Shown here: positions 10,062 to 20,724 of the stretch, piece by piece
How positions within the stretch are numbered: the first letter of the stretch is position 1
Layout: each line of letters starts with the position of its first letter
Origin: Huiozyma naganishii CBS 8797
Lineage: Eukaryota > Ascomycota > Saccharomycetes > Saccharomycetales > Saccharomycetaceae
Reading direction: 5' to 3'
Length of the DNA: 64,000 bases
Assembly: GCF_000348985.1 (NCBI RefSeq)
Contig: NC_035928.1
Coordinates: 62,001-126,000 of the forward strand
The notes under the pieces: generated by a model
What the model was told of the DNA's origin: nothing
What the model saw: only the letters and a program-made list of their open reading frames with translations
The model's database searches: none
Translations under genes and position numbers: made by a program

Positions 10062-12503
10062 CGGTCCAAAAGTTCCTTTAATCCTCGATCTTGAATTTCT
10101 TCAACAGAGAGGTCGAGATTCAATGAGTTGACGGTACTGCTCAGAAGTAATTCATTACCAGCATTTCCATCGCTCAAAGAATGCCGTTTATCATTGTATA
10201 TGGTTTTCAGTTTGCTGAAGCCCCGTTCGCTGTTAACAGAGGTAACGTTGATACTAAGAAGGTAATCCAGAACAGTTGGCAGAATATTGTGTTCGGAAAC
10301 TGCAACGGTTGATTCACTTAAACCGGATCTGGTTTCACTGAGATACTGGGATATAATATTCCAGGAAAGCACAGTTCTGAAATAAAATACATCAACGGTT
10401 TGAAAATCACTGGTACTTTCGGGCAACAACTCAAAATCACAAAGATCTAGCATACGAATCCCTACATTCATTTCATTTGCCAAATGGTTTGCCGTTCTTT
10501 CGAATACAAATTTCCAGAAGCGCCGAAACTCTCTTACCTCTTTGAAAACATGTTCCTTTACGACTCTTTCAAAGTCCTCGATAGTGTCAATTGCACTTCT
10601 GAATAATCGTCTTCAAAGGAGATCCCTTCCACATATTTCATTCTCGCATAATCGGAACACCCGTTCGTCGAAATAGCATTCCCTGCTTCACATTCATTTC
10701 CAGTCAACTTAATATTCAGTATTCTGAATGCAAGGTCGGCCAGTTCAGAATATGGATTAACCGGTATAGTTTTTGAAAATTCGACAACTTTCATACCGTC
10801 ATAATGAAACAGCGCACTTATCAGATGAATGTAACACTTTGGAGCACAAGTTTTAGCAAAGTATTTTTCAAACTTCGCTTCAAACTTTTGAAATTTGACT
10901 GGTCTCCCCAAAATCTCGCTTAATTTGTTAGCTTGTACCAATGCTATCTCCTGGCAGTACATTAATAATGAGAAATGACAGATACTACCAGGTTTGTTCA
11001 AAGATAGTAGCTTCGTCAATGATTCGTAGGGTGCCAATCCTTTAAAAAGGGTCTTGGCAGTTGAAAGGTCTGATTCGCTAAAGCTGGAAAATGATTCATC
11101 AACGATATCTAAATTTCTATAGAAATCTTTGTATTCGTCCAAATTTTTCAAAAGATGTTCCAACAAGTAAAAAATTGAGTTCCACCTGGTGTTACAGTAT
11201 AGCGGCGGTAGTGATGTCACATAAAACCTGAAATTTCTCTGCAAACTGGAACAATTTCTCAGCCGTGTTGATAAATTGATAGGACGTTGAACAACGTTTG
11301 GTGAGCAACTTTGAGGAGCTGATTCAATGTCTTCTGCAGCACTCGTTGACATTACAGTTTCTGTATTTGGATCTAAGTTCTCCATAATATCATCTATTAA
11401 ATCCTTTGCAAATAATTGGATCTGATGAACAGCGCAACCGTTGTGAGAATCGAAAAAGGGATAATTTTTGTCTCCTTTGAACGAATCGGTTGCACCTATC
11501 ACAGAAGAAGCATTTCTCACCATAGTCCCAGATGCATTGATATGTTTTGAAACTTTCTTTCTATCCAACAAACCCTTACATTCTGGAAAATACTTGGCCA
11601 CAAAATATTTGAAGAATCTGGAGTCAAAAAATGAATGACTCAGTCCGGACATAACAGCCAATGATACAAGATCATCAAATACGCTTCTAGGTTTAATGAT
11701 GTGTTTTGACTTATTTTGTGCTGCCCTTTTAATAGCCTTAGTCAAAGTTTGCTGAACTTTTCTCTTTCTTCCTTGAATGTTCAACTTTTTTTCTAAACGT
11801 TTAACGTTAGGTCTTGATGGACATAAGTACGAGAAAACCGCGGAAGTATCGTTTATATAAACGCCATGTTTGTTATTCATATGATGCTGAGAAGCCCTTG
11901 CTGCATTTTTCTGTTTGAGTTTTTCATCCTTAAAAGTTAATATCTCGTGGCAGATCGTGTGCTCTATTTTGTCGTAAAATTGACAGACCCTAGGTTTATC
12001 GTCTAGTTCAACAAAAAATAACTTGTATAAGTTTGTATTTTTTCTATTGTCACATGTGATATCCAAATGTGAGGTAGTGATTGAAGTGTTATTCAGACAA
12101 TTATACTCCATATCCGCTGACTCATCGGAAGAAGCAACTAAAGTATCCTCGTCAGAATTTCTTGCGTCAACGCTTTCCACAAGCGTCGCTTGTTCCTCAT
12201 CAGGGACAGATGGAGAAACTGGTTTGAAGCTATCAATGGTCCTCTAATAATTGCCAGCCTCTTTGACCTGATCGCGTTTCCACACTAAGAAGGTTCCCTT
12301 ACATAATTCATCTAGGTAGACAGTTCCTTCTGGGTCCCGACAATGTAAAGGGATATTTTTGGGAACATCGTCCCACATTTTTTCAAATGAGCATATAACC
12401 TCTGTTTCCTGATCAATTGGTCGATTGTGAAATTCAGTCAATTCTTTTAAACTAACTGTTGCAACTGGTTTATTTTCAAAAAAAGGACTCTTGTTGTTGA
12501 CAT
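10052..12503 (-). pseudogene. hAT transposase, broken by two frameshifts and one amber stop
   Basis: Read right to left. ATG at 12501-12503 starts MSTTRVLF, then the frame is lost in a 7-base T run (12478-12484, reverse strand). The next frame continues with natural-looking protein to an in-frame TAG at 12244-12246, resumes directly after it, and runs to about 10600. The last 180 codons then continue in another frame to the TAA at 10052-10054. Recognisable family parts are a BED-like zinc-finger tail (H-x-x-x-x-H in HHMNNKHG), the hAT motif NTRWNSIFYLLEHLL, and the C-terminal dimerisation domain with NSERGFSKLKTIYNDKRHSLS. I could not place the first catalytic Asp block with confidence. The total is roughly 800 codons. 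So few lesions suggest recent decay. Sequencing error could explain the homopolymer shift, but not all three breaks equally well. Confidence 0.85.
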
Positions 12504-12929
12504 TTTAAGCTGTAGAGATTGTAGAGTAATTAAGACTCTTAGCGATGATGGAATATCGTGTTTTTCTGTATGGGTGATATATAGAAAGAAGGTAGAAAAA
12601 AAAGCATGAGGTAGGGAATTCCAATTGGCAAAATCTGTAATCCTTATATAATAATTTTTTTCTGGGCAACTGGATCAGACCTCAGTATCTTGGATCCACG
12701 ACGTTGCCTATGTTTAGAATTCGTTTCTTATCTGCATGTAGGTCACGTGATATAAGTTTTTTTGTGAGGAGTTTCTGCGGGAGGTTTTCCAAAATTTCAA
12801 TACCGCACCAGGCCTACGGACATTCCGGTCACGTGACCGCCTCGTTCCCTCAGATACATGCTGTTCAGTGCTATTTGTACCAGTCCATTCTGATGAGATC
12901 ACTAGTTGGTGGTCCCGTCCACGCAGGCC

Positions 12930-13385
12930 ATGTCCACGAACGATCAGCGGCTGGAGTATCTGCGCCAAGTGGCTGCACCGAACGAGATCCCAGTACCCTC
13001 GCCGTACAAGAAACCGCAACTGCAGCACGCTGCGGGGGCACCGAAGAAAAGAGGCTTTAGAAGACACAAGAACGCTCGACAACTTGTCTCTGAGGAGCTG
13101 CGCCGGATCAACGCGGCTCTCGAGGCCTCCGTGGTAGGTGAGCCCCCCAACGAGAGGAAAAAACTGCGTGTGCGTGTATCACATTTCAGTGTGGACGCTC
13201 CTCCGTCCATTAGACCCACGAAGAGGTACTGCGATATAACGGGGCTCGCTGCGAATTACAAGTCTCCAACGAACAATCTACGGTACTACAACGCGGAGAT
13301 CTACCAGATGGTGGTGAAACCAATGGCGCCGGGGGTAGACCAAGAGTATTTGAAGCTAAGAGGTGCCAACTTCGTGCTGAAGTGA
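12930..13385 (+). CDS. IES6: Ies6, INO80 chromatin-remodelling subunit
   Basis: A 151-residue basic protein ending in a YL1-C domain. The phrases FSVDAPPSIRPTKRYCDITGL, YKSPTNNLRYYNAEIYQ and VKPMAPGVDQEYLKLRGANFVLK are the family hallmark. Ies6 joins Arp5 in the INO80 remodeller, which slides and exchanges nucleosomes. The ATG at 12930 is used; a frame extension to a TTG at 12906 is not credible. It is slightly shorter than the S. cerevisiae protein (about 166), because the variable N-terminus is reduced. The neighbours GLY1 (beyond the transposon) and YEL043W agree with YEL044W. Confidence 0.95.
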   Translation: MSTNDQRLEYLRQVAAPNEIPVPSPYKKPQLQHAAGAPKKRGFRRHKNARQLVSEELRRINAALEASVVGEPPNERKKLRVRVSHFSVDAPPSIRPTKRYCDITGLAANYKSPTNNLRYYNAEIYQMVVKPMAPGVDQEYLKLRGANFVLK

Positions 13386-13497
13386 GTCCTGAGAAAAAAT
13401 TTTGGTGAATATTAAATTATAATCTATAGATCTGTACGTTATTCAACTTGTATGTCAACCAACGGTTCCATCGGGATCAAGCCGGAGTAAAGTGCGA

Positions 13498-16479
13498 ATG
13501 GTCGGGTACGGGATATGCGTGCTTACCTCCTTGGTATGGCTGTGTGTGCGGCTGTACAAGTTCCTCACGATATCGATCGCGAGAGTCATGTCGACACTGG
13601 ACGTCTCGACGCCGCCCGCCGTGAAGTTGTCCATTGACAAGATATCTAGGGACTCAATCACCGTACACTGGGAGAACGAACCGGCAGAAAATGCCGGTGG
13701 TGGTGGCGCACGCACACATGGGATCTCGCAGTATCTACTCTACCTCAACAACAGCAAGCTTGGTGTGTTCCCAAATTGCCCACAGGCATTGTATACATGC
13801 TGCTCGATAAATGGGCTCAAATGTGGTGAGACTTACCAGATAGATTTTGTCACAGTTAACCGCAGCGGGTACATCAACAAATTACCGTCTGTGTTTCTCA
13901 CCACAAGGGCAAACGATCGTACTATACCAGACCCGAAAACGAGCGGCCCACTCCTACGCAGGAGGTGGCGCAGAAACACGCTCACACAATCAACGTCGAA
14001 CGAAGAAGTGACCCCCACCTCAGTGGAAAACAATATTAACCCACCACCTTCCTACACAACTTTGACCAACTTGGCAGACCTCGAACAGTACTCCATTGAA
14101 GATTTGAAGAAAATTTTGGTCTGCGCACAAGAGGATCTCCACGATGTGTTGGGCCAGCAGAGTACACTTTTACAGGAGTTCCAAGAGAATAGGGAACAGT
14201 TGTCCCTAGAACTGGAAAACTTGAAAACGCATTGGTCGCACGAACTGGATTTCAAGAAGTCACTCAAATCGAGTATTAAATCTTTGGAGAACGCCAAGTT
14301 GTTCTCCGACGTCAAGTATACAAAATTGAACCAACGTATTGAGAAGATTAAACAGAAATTGGATAAGATGAATCAAGACATTTTTAACTGGGAAACCGTG
14401 GAGAAGTCGCAATTGAACGAGGCGAAACTGAAGAAGGATTATAAAAATAGGATCTCACTGATCAGCGGACAAATTCAGAAATTCACCAATTTGGCCGCTA
14501 GTGTTCAACAAGAGATAGACGCGTTGGAGAGACACAATAAAGAGCTTGCTGCCGCGAAAAGATCTGGTATCGTAGCTAACCCTTCAACTCCAAACGATAC
14601 AAAGAAACCAGCATCAGACGAAAGAATCAATAAGGTTATTAGAAAGCTGAACTCGCTCACGAATAAAGACACGGGGCTGCTCTCCCAGCAGGGGGAGGAG
14701 TACCTGACGAAACTGAAGGAGACTAGTCCAATTATCAAGATTATTAAAGAACAATACAACATTGACAAGAAATGTGAAAGGAAGTGGGGGGCCAAGAGAT
14801 CCAAAATTGTGGACCAATGCACGGCGCTGGAGCAGAAATTTGATCGATTAAGCATGGAAAACCATCAATTGAGGTCCAATGGTTACCAGCAAACAGCAGC
14901 GACAGAGGCACAACAGAAAGGGGACACGTCTTGGGAGCTACTTGCTGACTTACCAAATGGATTTGTTAATGGTACAATACAATCAAGTACTACGATGAAT
15001 GGCCAGATTGCAAACCAGTTAGAATCGGCCTCACCTCCCGGCATCAATGAAAACGTGAACCGGGAGAACTCTCATATTTATTCAGGGTTCACCGAAACAG
15101 TTGAACAGCACTCTCCACACTTTATGTCGCCTATTACATCAATCGGGGAGAACTACATTCAGCCGCCAAAGAACGACGGGTATGGGAAGGCAGACCGCCT
15201 TCCTATTTTCCCCTCTGGTGGGGCCACTGCATCAACTGGGGTGACGAATGTCAATGCGAATTCCATCCCCATTGCAAATCCTTTGCATTTCCCCTGGGAT
15301 CGTTCTGGCGGGAGTCTAGATCCGAATCAGAACATCGATTATGGCAACACGGATCATTTGATTACGGGATTGCAGGATATGATATACGACGAGGCTGATT
15401 ATCCGGATAAAATTAGTACATATTCGAAGGGGTTTACCACGGATCAATTGGACAACTACTGGACCACGCAGAAATCTGCCCCCGTAACGTCACTACCATT
15501 ACCTCCACAGGCGACCCCCTCCCAACCAATGAACATCGGTAATGGTGCCTCGCAGTTGCATCCTCCGTACATGGAGTTTGCAAGCAATGAATTTGACACT
15601 ACATTAATCTCCCACTACGGGAACGGCGACTCCTATTCCAAATCACCACTACTGATGCAAAACCAGAGTCTGCTTGCAGCGACATTAAACGATTCTGCGA
15701 ATCTGTCCCCCTTTGCCTCGTCGCTAAGACAGGTTGAGTCGTATGGGACACACATCAGTACCGCGGGCAGTGGCAACGTCAACGCTGCCTTCCCAAGTCA
15801 AATGGATGGCCAGTCGATAGGCACCGGGTTAATATCTGTGGAATCGACCCCCAATGGCCTACCATCGCATGTGCTATCGAGCACCACGCCTCCTCCGGAG
15901 AGATCAGCGAAGTCATCCCGCGATGGGCTGTTCCACTCGCCATCGTTTAACTTCATATGGCACTCGCCGCAGAAGAACACTGCCAAGAAAACAGGTTTCT
16001 TCCACTCCTCCTCTACGGACCGAGACACGGTACAGCCACATAAGACACACAAGAGGGAGAAGAGTAGCAGCAGCAGCATATCCACTTGGAGTGCCAAGCT
16101 AAGTCTGAAGAGCAAGACCTCCGCGCATAACTCCAACCCTCCACAATCACCAACAAGAAGCAACAAGAGCAAGAACGACGACATCGGCGAGGAGACTGAA
16201 TTTGACGAGCCCGCTATCATCCCCCCTCCAACCCCCTGCATCGCCCGTCCCGGAGAGCGCGGGGAGGAAAGTGTCCCGTCTGTTGTCCAGGAGCACGATG
16301 AACAACCTGTTCAAGCAGCACAGCCAGGACACAACCACTACATAATTTTGGACCCAGCGACAGCTCTGTTGGCTCTCAACTTGCTGTGTCCGACCGTATA
16401 CCACCGCAGTGCACGCTGCCCATCTACACGGGAACCTTGTAATTACCTACAAACTCATCGCATCACCCGGATGCTTTAA
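13498..16479 (+). CDS. YEL043W: YEL043W orthologue, fibronectin-III and coiled-coil protein (C-terminus probably frameshifted)
   Basis: A 993-codon frame from ATG 13498. Order: a hydrophobic N-terminal segment (residues 1-28), a fibronectin type III-like domain (about 45-140, with DSITVHWENEP and CGETYQIDFVTVNR), a coiled coil (about 200-470) and a long Ser/Pro/Asn-rich tail. The S. cerevisiae protein is uncharacterised, with a suggested cytoskeletal or signalling role. It sits between IES6 and GDA1, as YEL043W does. The last 80 residues after PPPTP look non-native. One base frame over, the DNA reads ASPVPESAGRKVSRLLSRST and stops at 16343-16345, a much more natural end. The slip falls in the CCCCC run at 16232-16236. 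It may be a sequencing error or a real recent mutation. Confidence 0.85.
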   Translation: MVGYGICVLTSLVWLCVRLYKFLTISIARVMSTLDVSTPPAVKLSIDKISRDSITVHWENEPAENAGGGGARTHGISQYLLYLNNSKLGVFPNCPQALYTCCSINGLKCGETYQIDFVTVNRSGYINKLPSVFLTTRANDRTIPDPKTSGPLLRRRWRRNTLTQSTSNEEVTPTSVENNINPPPSYTTLTNLADLEQYSIEDLKKILVCAQEDLHDVLGQQSTLLQEFQENREQLSLELENLKTHWSHELDFKKSLKSSIKSLENAKLFSDVKYTKLNQRIEKIKQKLDKMNQDIFNWETVEKSQLNEAKLKKDYKNRISLISGQIQKFTNLAASVQQEIDALERHNKELAAAKRSGIVANPSTPNDTKKPASDERINKVIRKLNSLTNKDTGLLSQQGEEYLTKLKETSPIIKIIKEQYNIDKKCERKWGAKRSKIVDQCTALEQKFDRLSMENHQLRSNGYQQTAATEAQQKGDTSWELLADLPNGFVNGTIQSSTTMNGQIANQLESASPPGINENVNRENSHIYSGFTETVEQHSPHFMSPITSIGENYIQPPKNDGYGKADRLPIFPSGGATASTGVTNVNANSIPIANPLHFPWDRSGGSLDPNQNIDYGNTDHLITGLQDMIYDEADYPDKISTYSKGFTTDQLDNYWTTQKSAPVTSLPLPPQATPSQPMNIGNGASQLHPPYMEFASNEFDTTLISHYGNGDSYSKSPLLMQNQSLLAATLNDSANLSPFASSLRQVESYGTHISTAGSGNVNAAFPSQMDGQSIGTGLISVESTPNGLPSHVLSSTTPPPERSAKSSRDGLFHSPSFNFIWHSPQKNTAKKTGFFHSSSTDRDTVQPHKTHKREKSSSSSISTWSAKLSLKSKTSAHNSNPPQSPTRSNKSKNDDIGEETEFDEPAIIPPPTPCIARPGERGEESVPSVVQEHDEQPVQAAQPGHNHYIILDPATALLALNLLCPTVYHRSARCPSTREPCNYLQTHRITRML

Positions 16480-16633
16480 GTTTGAAGTTCGAGAAGTTTG
16501 AAATTTTTCACCTGTTTGAACAAGAAGTCATCTCTGGATGCCATGATCATCTCGTATCGGGCACTCAGTTGATCGAAAAACACAGGGTACACTCGCCGCA
16601 GCATAACCGTCGAAGGTCTTTCATACAGAACGG

Positions 16634-18214
16634 ATGGGATCTCTCTTTAGAAATTACCGCGTGATAATAGGCGCTGTTGCGCTCGTGATGCTGATTCTGC
16701 TGATCAGGACTTCCACGACTGCCTCTGGCGGCGCATCCAGGCCTGTTTCGCCCTCTATCAACAGGCCGGAAACTCCAACCGATGTCAATGTTGGTGGTGG
16801 TGGGATTGTGTCCGCTCTTCCCATTCAAGATAAGCCCGGGTTTGTGAGTGATTCGAAGACCGATAACGGGAGAAATCCAGACGTCGCTGCTGCTGTGAAG
16901 ACGCAACTGAGCGACTGTAAGAAGGACCACCAGTACGTTGTGATGATTGATGCTGGGTCCACTGGGTCGCGTGTTCACGTGTACGAGTTCGATGTGTGCT
17001 CGCAACCCCCAGCTTTGATCAAGGAAACCTTCGAGATGTTGAAACCTGGGTTGTCGTCCTTCGATACGGACACACAAGGTGCCGCGAAATCTCTGGATCC
17101 TCTGTTGAAGATTGCGATGGACACGGTCCCAGCGAAGGCAAGGTCATGTACTCCCGTCGCTGTTAAGGCGACCGCTGGGCTAAGAATGCTTGGTGAGGCA
17201 AAGAGTGACGCGATCTTGCAGGCAGTGAGAAAATCGTTGGAGAACAACTACCCATTTGCCGTTGTCGAGGGTGATGGTGTGTCGATTATGAGTGGTGATC
17301 AGGAAGGTGTGTACGCCTGGATCACTACTAATTATCTGCTGGGGAACATTGGTAGTGGTTCGAAGTTGCCCACCTGTGCAGTGTTTGACTTGGGTGGTGG
17401 GTCTACGCAGATTGTCTTCGAACCGACTTTCCCCAGTAAGGAAAGGTTAATCGATGGGGAACACAAGTACGAGCTGGAATTCAACGGGGAGAACTACGAC
17501 CTGTACCAGTTCTCGCATCTAGGGTACGGGTTGATGCAAGGCAGGAACAAGATCAACTCTGTTCTTGTGCAGAATGCTCTAGAACACGGGGCCATCCAGA
17601 AGAACGATTTGAAGAACGTCCACACTTTGTCCTCTCCCTGTCTGCCACCAAATGTCACTACACCAACTGAGCACGTCAAATTGACCGACGGGTCCATATA
17701 CCAAGTTGTGTTCAAGGGGCCCAAGGTCCCCGCAGGTGCGCAATGCAGGTTCCTAGCGGACAAAATCTTGAACAAGGACACCAAGTGTCAACAGCCACCG
17801 TGCTCCTTTAACGGGGTTCACCAACCTTCTTTAGTGCGCGCGTTCAAGGAGTCGAACGACTTGTACATCTTCTCGTACTTCTACGACAGGACGAGATCGC
17901 TGGCGATGCCACTGACTTTCACGCTGAACGAGTTGTACGACCTGTCCAAGATGGTGTGCAACGGCGGGGAAGTGTGGGAGAGCGTGTTCAGCGGGTTTGA
18001 TGGCCCACTGGAAGAGTTGAAAAACGACCCCTACTTCTGCCAGGACTTGACCTTCGAGTTCTCGCTGCTGCACACGGGCTACGACATCCCACTCAACAGG
18101 GAACTGAAGACCGCGCAGAAGATCGCGGACAACGAGCTCGGCTGGTGCCTGGGCGCCTCGCTGCCCCTACTGGAGGGCAAGAACTGGAAGTGCAAACTGA
18201 ACAAAGTCAACTGA
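16634..18214 (+). CDS. GDA1: Golgi guanosine diphosphatase
   Basis: A 526-residue type II membrane protein: a short cytosolic head, a transmembrane anchor (residues 9-25), a luminal stem and a GDA1/CD39 nucleotidase domain. The apyrase conserved regions are visible: [17 protein letters not shown] (103-119), KATAGLRML (178-186), [11 protein letters not shown] with the catalytic Glu (221-231), and [13 protein letters not shown] (251-263). It hydrolyses GDP to GMP in the Golgi lumen after mannosyl transfer, allowing GMP to be exchanged for cytosolic GDP-mannose. Length agrees with S. cerevisiae Gda1 (about 518), and the order YEL043W-GDA1-YEF1 is kept. It starts at ATG 16634, inside the false C-terminal extension region of the upstream gene's neighbourhood but not overlapping it. 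Confidence 0.97.
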   Translation: MGSLFRNYRVIIGAVALVMLILLIRTSTTASGGASRPVSPSINRPETPTDVNVGGGGIVSALPIQDKPGFVSDSKTDNGRNPDVAAAVKTQLSDCKKDHQYVVMIDAGSTGSRVHVYEFDVCSQPPALIKETFEMLKPGLSSFDTDTQGAAKSLDPLLKIAMDTVPAKARSCTPVAVKATAGLRMLGEAKSDAILQAVRKSLENNYPFAVVEGDGVSIMSGDQEGVYAWITTNYLLGNIGSGSKLPTCAVFDLGGGSTQIVFEPTFPSKERLIDGEHKYELEFNGENYDLYQFSHLGYGLMQGRNKINSVLVQNALEHGAIQKNDLKNVHTLSSPCLPPNVTTPTEHVKLTDGSIYQVVFKGPKVPAGAQCRFLADKILNKDTKCQQPPCSFNGVHQPSLVRAFKESNDLYIFSYFYDRTRSLAMPLTFTLNELYDLSKMVCNGGEVWESVFSGFDGPLEELKNDPYFCQDLTFEFSLLHTGYDIPLNRELKTAQKIADNELGWCLGASLPLLEGKNWKCKLNKVN

Positions 18215-18677
18215 TGCCTCCTCAGCCCACGAACGTTTCCAATCTTGTTTTCTTTCTACCTTTCTTTTTATAATCAGTTACCAAGAGCCAAGGAAGGCCT
18301 GTCCGACTGCCACATACTACCTCACCTCTTTTATAGCAACCAAGCATCGGAACACCCACCTACCAGCAGCAGCTTACGGAATCACTGCATCCACTACGTA
18401 ATCGCTCGGCCGTGGACCGCGGAGTTCTGAAATTCCACATTTTTTTTTCCGGATTATCACACCTTCTTTTTTTTTCAACAAAACACGGTTTTAACGTTCT
18501 CGAGGCCCTGGTGCACTCTCCTATACGTGTTGATCAACTGTGCAAAGAGTTAGTGAGTTTGTTCCTCGCTTATTTACTGCACACAGTGTAGTTGGTAGGT
18601 GTTGTATCTTCCGTTGGGTTGATTTTCTTCGTTTTCTTTCATTTGCTGAGGATTGCAGTGCGTAGAACAGCCAGGAT
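18215..18677. other. Intergenic GDA1-YEF1
   Basis: A 463-bp spacer holding the GDA1 terminator and the YEF1 promoter. It has two long T runs (around 18440-18475) and otherwise nothing I can assign. Confidence 0.6.
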
Positions 18678-20306
18678 ATGAAGTTAGGGTTTCTGCATGG
18701 TGAGGATACTGTGAGCAGCGAGTCGTCCCGTGGGCCGTTGATGGATAAGATCGGTGACTGTACGTCTGCAGATTCTAGTAAGAGTTTACTGCCAGACGAT
18801 GGTGCGAAGAAACTTGGTGACCGGTTGAATGCTTTGCGGCTGGGCGATCATCCCATAGCAAAATCCGTTCCCTCGTTCTCTATAGATTGCGAGCTGGCAG
18901 CCGGGGATGACGGTGAGCAGTCGTTACAAAATCTGGCTGATCTCATGGAGGCCAAAAAGAACATTCGGAAGTTGTCGTCCAACGCCGGTAGCGAGCGGTC
19001 TCTCACGTCGACCAAGAGCCACGTGGAGATCGCAAACACGGCGTATGGGCTGAGGTTGCTGAGCAAGAACATATCCAACACGAAGGTCAGTTTGGAGGTC
19101 GAGAAGATGATCGTCATAGCCAAGAACACAGACATGTCGATGATATATCTGCTAAGAGAATTTGTTGAGTGGGTGCTCACTCACTTCCCCTACATGACGA
19201 TATACGTGGAGGATATTTACGAACACTCGACGAAGTTCGCAGGGAAGGAAATTTGCGCGGACTCTGACTGCAAGACGTCCAAGATCAAGTACTGGAACGA
19301 AGAGTTTGTGAGGGAGCAGGACGTCTTTTTCGACCTATGTGTCACCATGGGCGGTGACGGTACTGTGCTGTTTGCTTCGACACTGTTCCAGAAGCACGTG
19401 CCCCCTGTGCTGCCCTTCTCCCTCGGGTCACTTGGGTTTCTGACCAATTTCGATTTTGGCCAGTTCAAGCAGGACTTGCCCGTCATCCTGAACAAGAAGA
19501 TAAAAACGAACTTGCGGATGCGATTGGAGTGTAAAGTGTACCGAAAGCGTACCATTACAAGGTGTCTCGAAACGGGGAAAAAAAAGAGGGTCATGGAACT
19601 CGCCAGCGAGCACCACGTTTTGAACGAGGTGACCATCGATAGGGGACCAAGCCCTTACTTGTCAATGCTGGAGCTGTACGGCGACGATTCGTTGATGACT
19701 GTGGCCCAGGCGGATGGGTTGATCGTGGCGACCCCGACCGGGTCCACGGCATACTCGCTAAGTGCCGGCGGGTCGCTGATGTACCCAAGCGTGAATGCGA
19801 TTGCCGTGACTCCAGTGTGTCCGCACACTCTGAGCTTCCGGCCAATTGTACTCCCAGATAGTATTAAACTGAAGGTGAAAGTCCCTGCCAACTCGAGAGG
19901 ATCTGCATGGGTTGCATTCGACGGCAAAAGCCGCATCGAGCTGCAGCGTGGGGACTACGTGATAATGTGCTCCAGTCCGTACGTGTTCCCGACCGTGGAA
20001 TCGTCCCCCACGGAGTTTATCGATGGGATCCACAGGACAATGAACTGGAACGTTCGAGACGAGCAGAAAACTTTTGAACACATTCTTTCGAGGAAGAACA
20101 GGGAAAGATTCGTTACGGAAATGGACGATGAATCAGATGACAGCAGCGTTGAGGAGATGATTGTGGAAAACGGTGTGCCGCTTTTGGACGGCAAAGTCAG
20201 CCACCTTGACCTCATTGGGGAGTCCTCGAGCAGCGAGGACCGCGACGATATGCAAATGAGCTCACATCCACGCGAGATTGCAGATATGCGAGCGGTGCGT
20301 GAGTAA
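18678..20306 (+). CDS. YEF1: ATP-NAD(H) kinase (Yef1/Utr1)
   Basis: A 542-residue NAD kinase. The diagnostic GGDGT is at residues 225-229 (VTMGGDGTVLFAST), followed by the LGSLGFLTNF strand, the NEVTIDRG loop and TPTGSTAYSLSAGGSL. It phosphorylates NAD(H) to NADP(H) in the cytosol. The position between GDA1 and UTR2 is that of YEL041W (YEF1). The length is nearer Utr1 (about 530) than Yef1 (about 495). If this species kept only one of the two duplicates, it serves both roles. The N-terminal 100 residues are Ser/Asp-rich and poorly conserved. The acidic, Ser-rich C-terminus (DDESDDSSVEEM...) may be a phosphorylation target, which is inference. Confidence 0.93.
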   Translation: MKLGFLHGEDTVSSESSRGPLMDKIGDCTSADSSKSLLPDDGAKKLGDRLNALRLGDHPIAKSVPSFSIDCELAAGDDGEQSLQNLADLMEAKKNIRKLSSNAGSERSLTSTKSHVEIANTAYGLRLLSKNISNTKVSLEVEKMIVIAKNTDMSMIYLLREFVEWVLTHFPYMTIYVEDIYEHSTKFAGKEICADSDCKTSKIKYWNEEFVREQDVFFDLCVTMGGDGTVLFASTLFQKHVPPVLPFSLGSLGFLTNFDFGQFKQDLPVILNKKIKTNLRMRLECKVYRKRTITRCLETGKKKRVMELASEHHVLNEVTIDRGPSPYLSMLELYGDDSLMTVAQADGLIVATPTGSTAYSLSAGGSLMYPSVNAIAVTPVCPHTLSFRPIVLPDSIKLKVKVPANSRGSAWVAFDGKSRIELQRGDYVIMCSSPYVFPTVESSPTEFIDGIHRTMNWNVRDEQKTFEHILSRKNRERFVTEMDDESDDSSVEEMIVENGVPLLDGKVSHLDLIGESSSSEDRDDMQMSSHPREIADMRAVRE

Positions 20307-20724
20307 AAATAAGTAATGTTCAAACACCAGTAGCAAACAACCTTTCCTATGTCCTCTATGTGTCTCTTCTGCTATTGTCTACTACAAAAGCGACCTATTT
20401 GGGTCACCTTTTCGTGGTCATTTGTTCCCTTTTAAGAAGTTGCATATTCGAGGCAATTCGCGTTTTTGCACCAAACAGCTGCATTTGGCACTGAAAACTT
20501 ACATTATTTGCCTAAAAGGGAAAACATATTGATAATTCGCGATTTATGTCCCGAAAGGGAAGTGATATAGATGTAGCGACCCAGCCGTTCGGAGGGCGAC
20601 CTGGCGATGGACTATTCCTTGACATATAAAGGGATGGGTTGTTTCTCTAAACCAAATGGACCTTTCTGTCGTTGTTTTGAATGGTTCCTAATAGGGGTAG
20701 TAAGCAACTATCAACCAACAAGCA
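20307..20724. promoter_or_regulatory. UTR2 promoter region with an SCB-like site
   Basis: A 418-bp spacer. The sequence TTTTCGTG (20409-20416) reads CACGAAAA on the other strand, an exact Swi4 cell-cycle box core. Two ATTCGCG half-matches follow near 20457 and 20537. Cell-wall genes are common SBF targets in S. cerevisiae, so this is plausible but unproven. Confidence 0.35.

Larger units (their letters stand above)
9640..12815 (-). mobile_element. hAT-family DNA transposon (decayed)
   Basis: The left end AGACCTGGTGCGGGAT (9640-9655) and the right end (12800-12815), read in reverse complement as AGGCCTGGTGCGGTAT, match at 14 of 16 bases as inverted repeats. They are flanked by TCGGTCAT (9632-9639) and ACGGACAT (12816-12823), a degenerate 8-bp duplication (6/8). 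Eight base pairs is the target-site size of hAT elements. Inside is one minus-strand transposase gene, now broken. The element separates GLY1 (YEL046C) from IES6 (YEL044W), which are near neighbours in S. cerevisiae, so it is an insertion. An outer copy of the left repeat at 9428 leaves the exact left boundary uncertain. Confidence 0.7.

Noticed and set aside
12704..13137. Forward frames overlapping the IES6 5' region
   Set aside because: They are out of frame with the conserved YL1-C protein and lack resemblance to any family.
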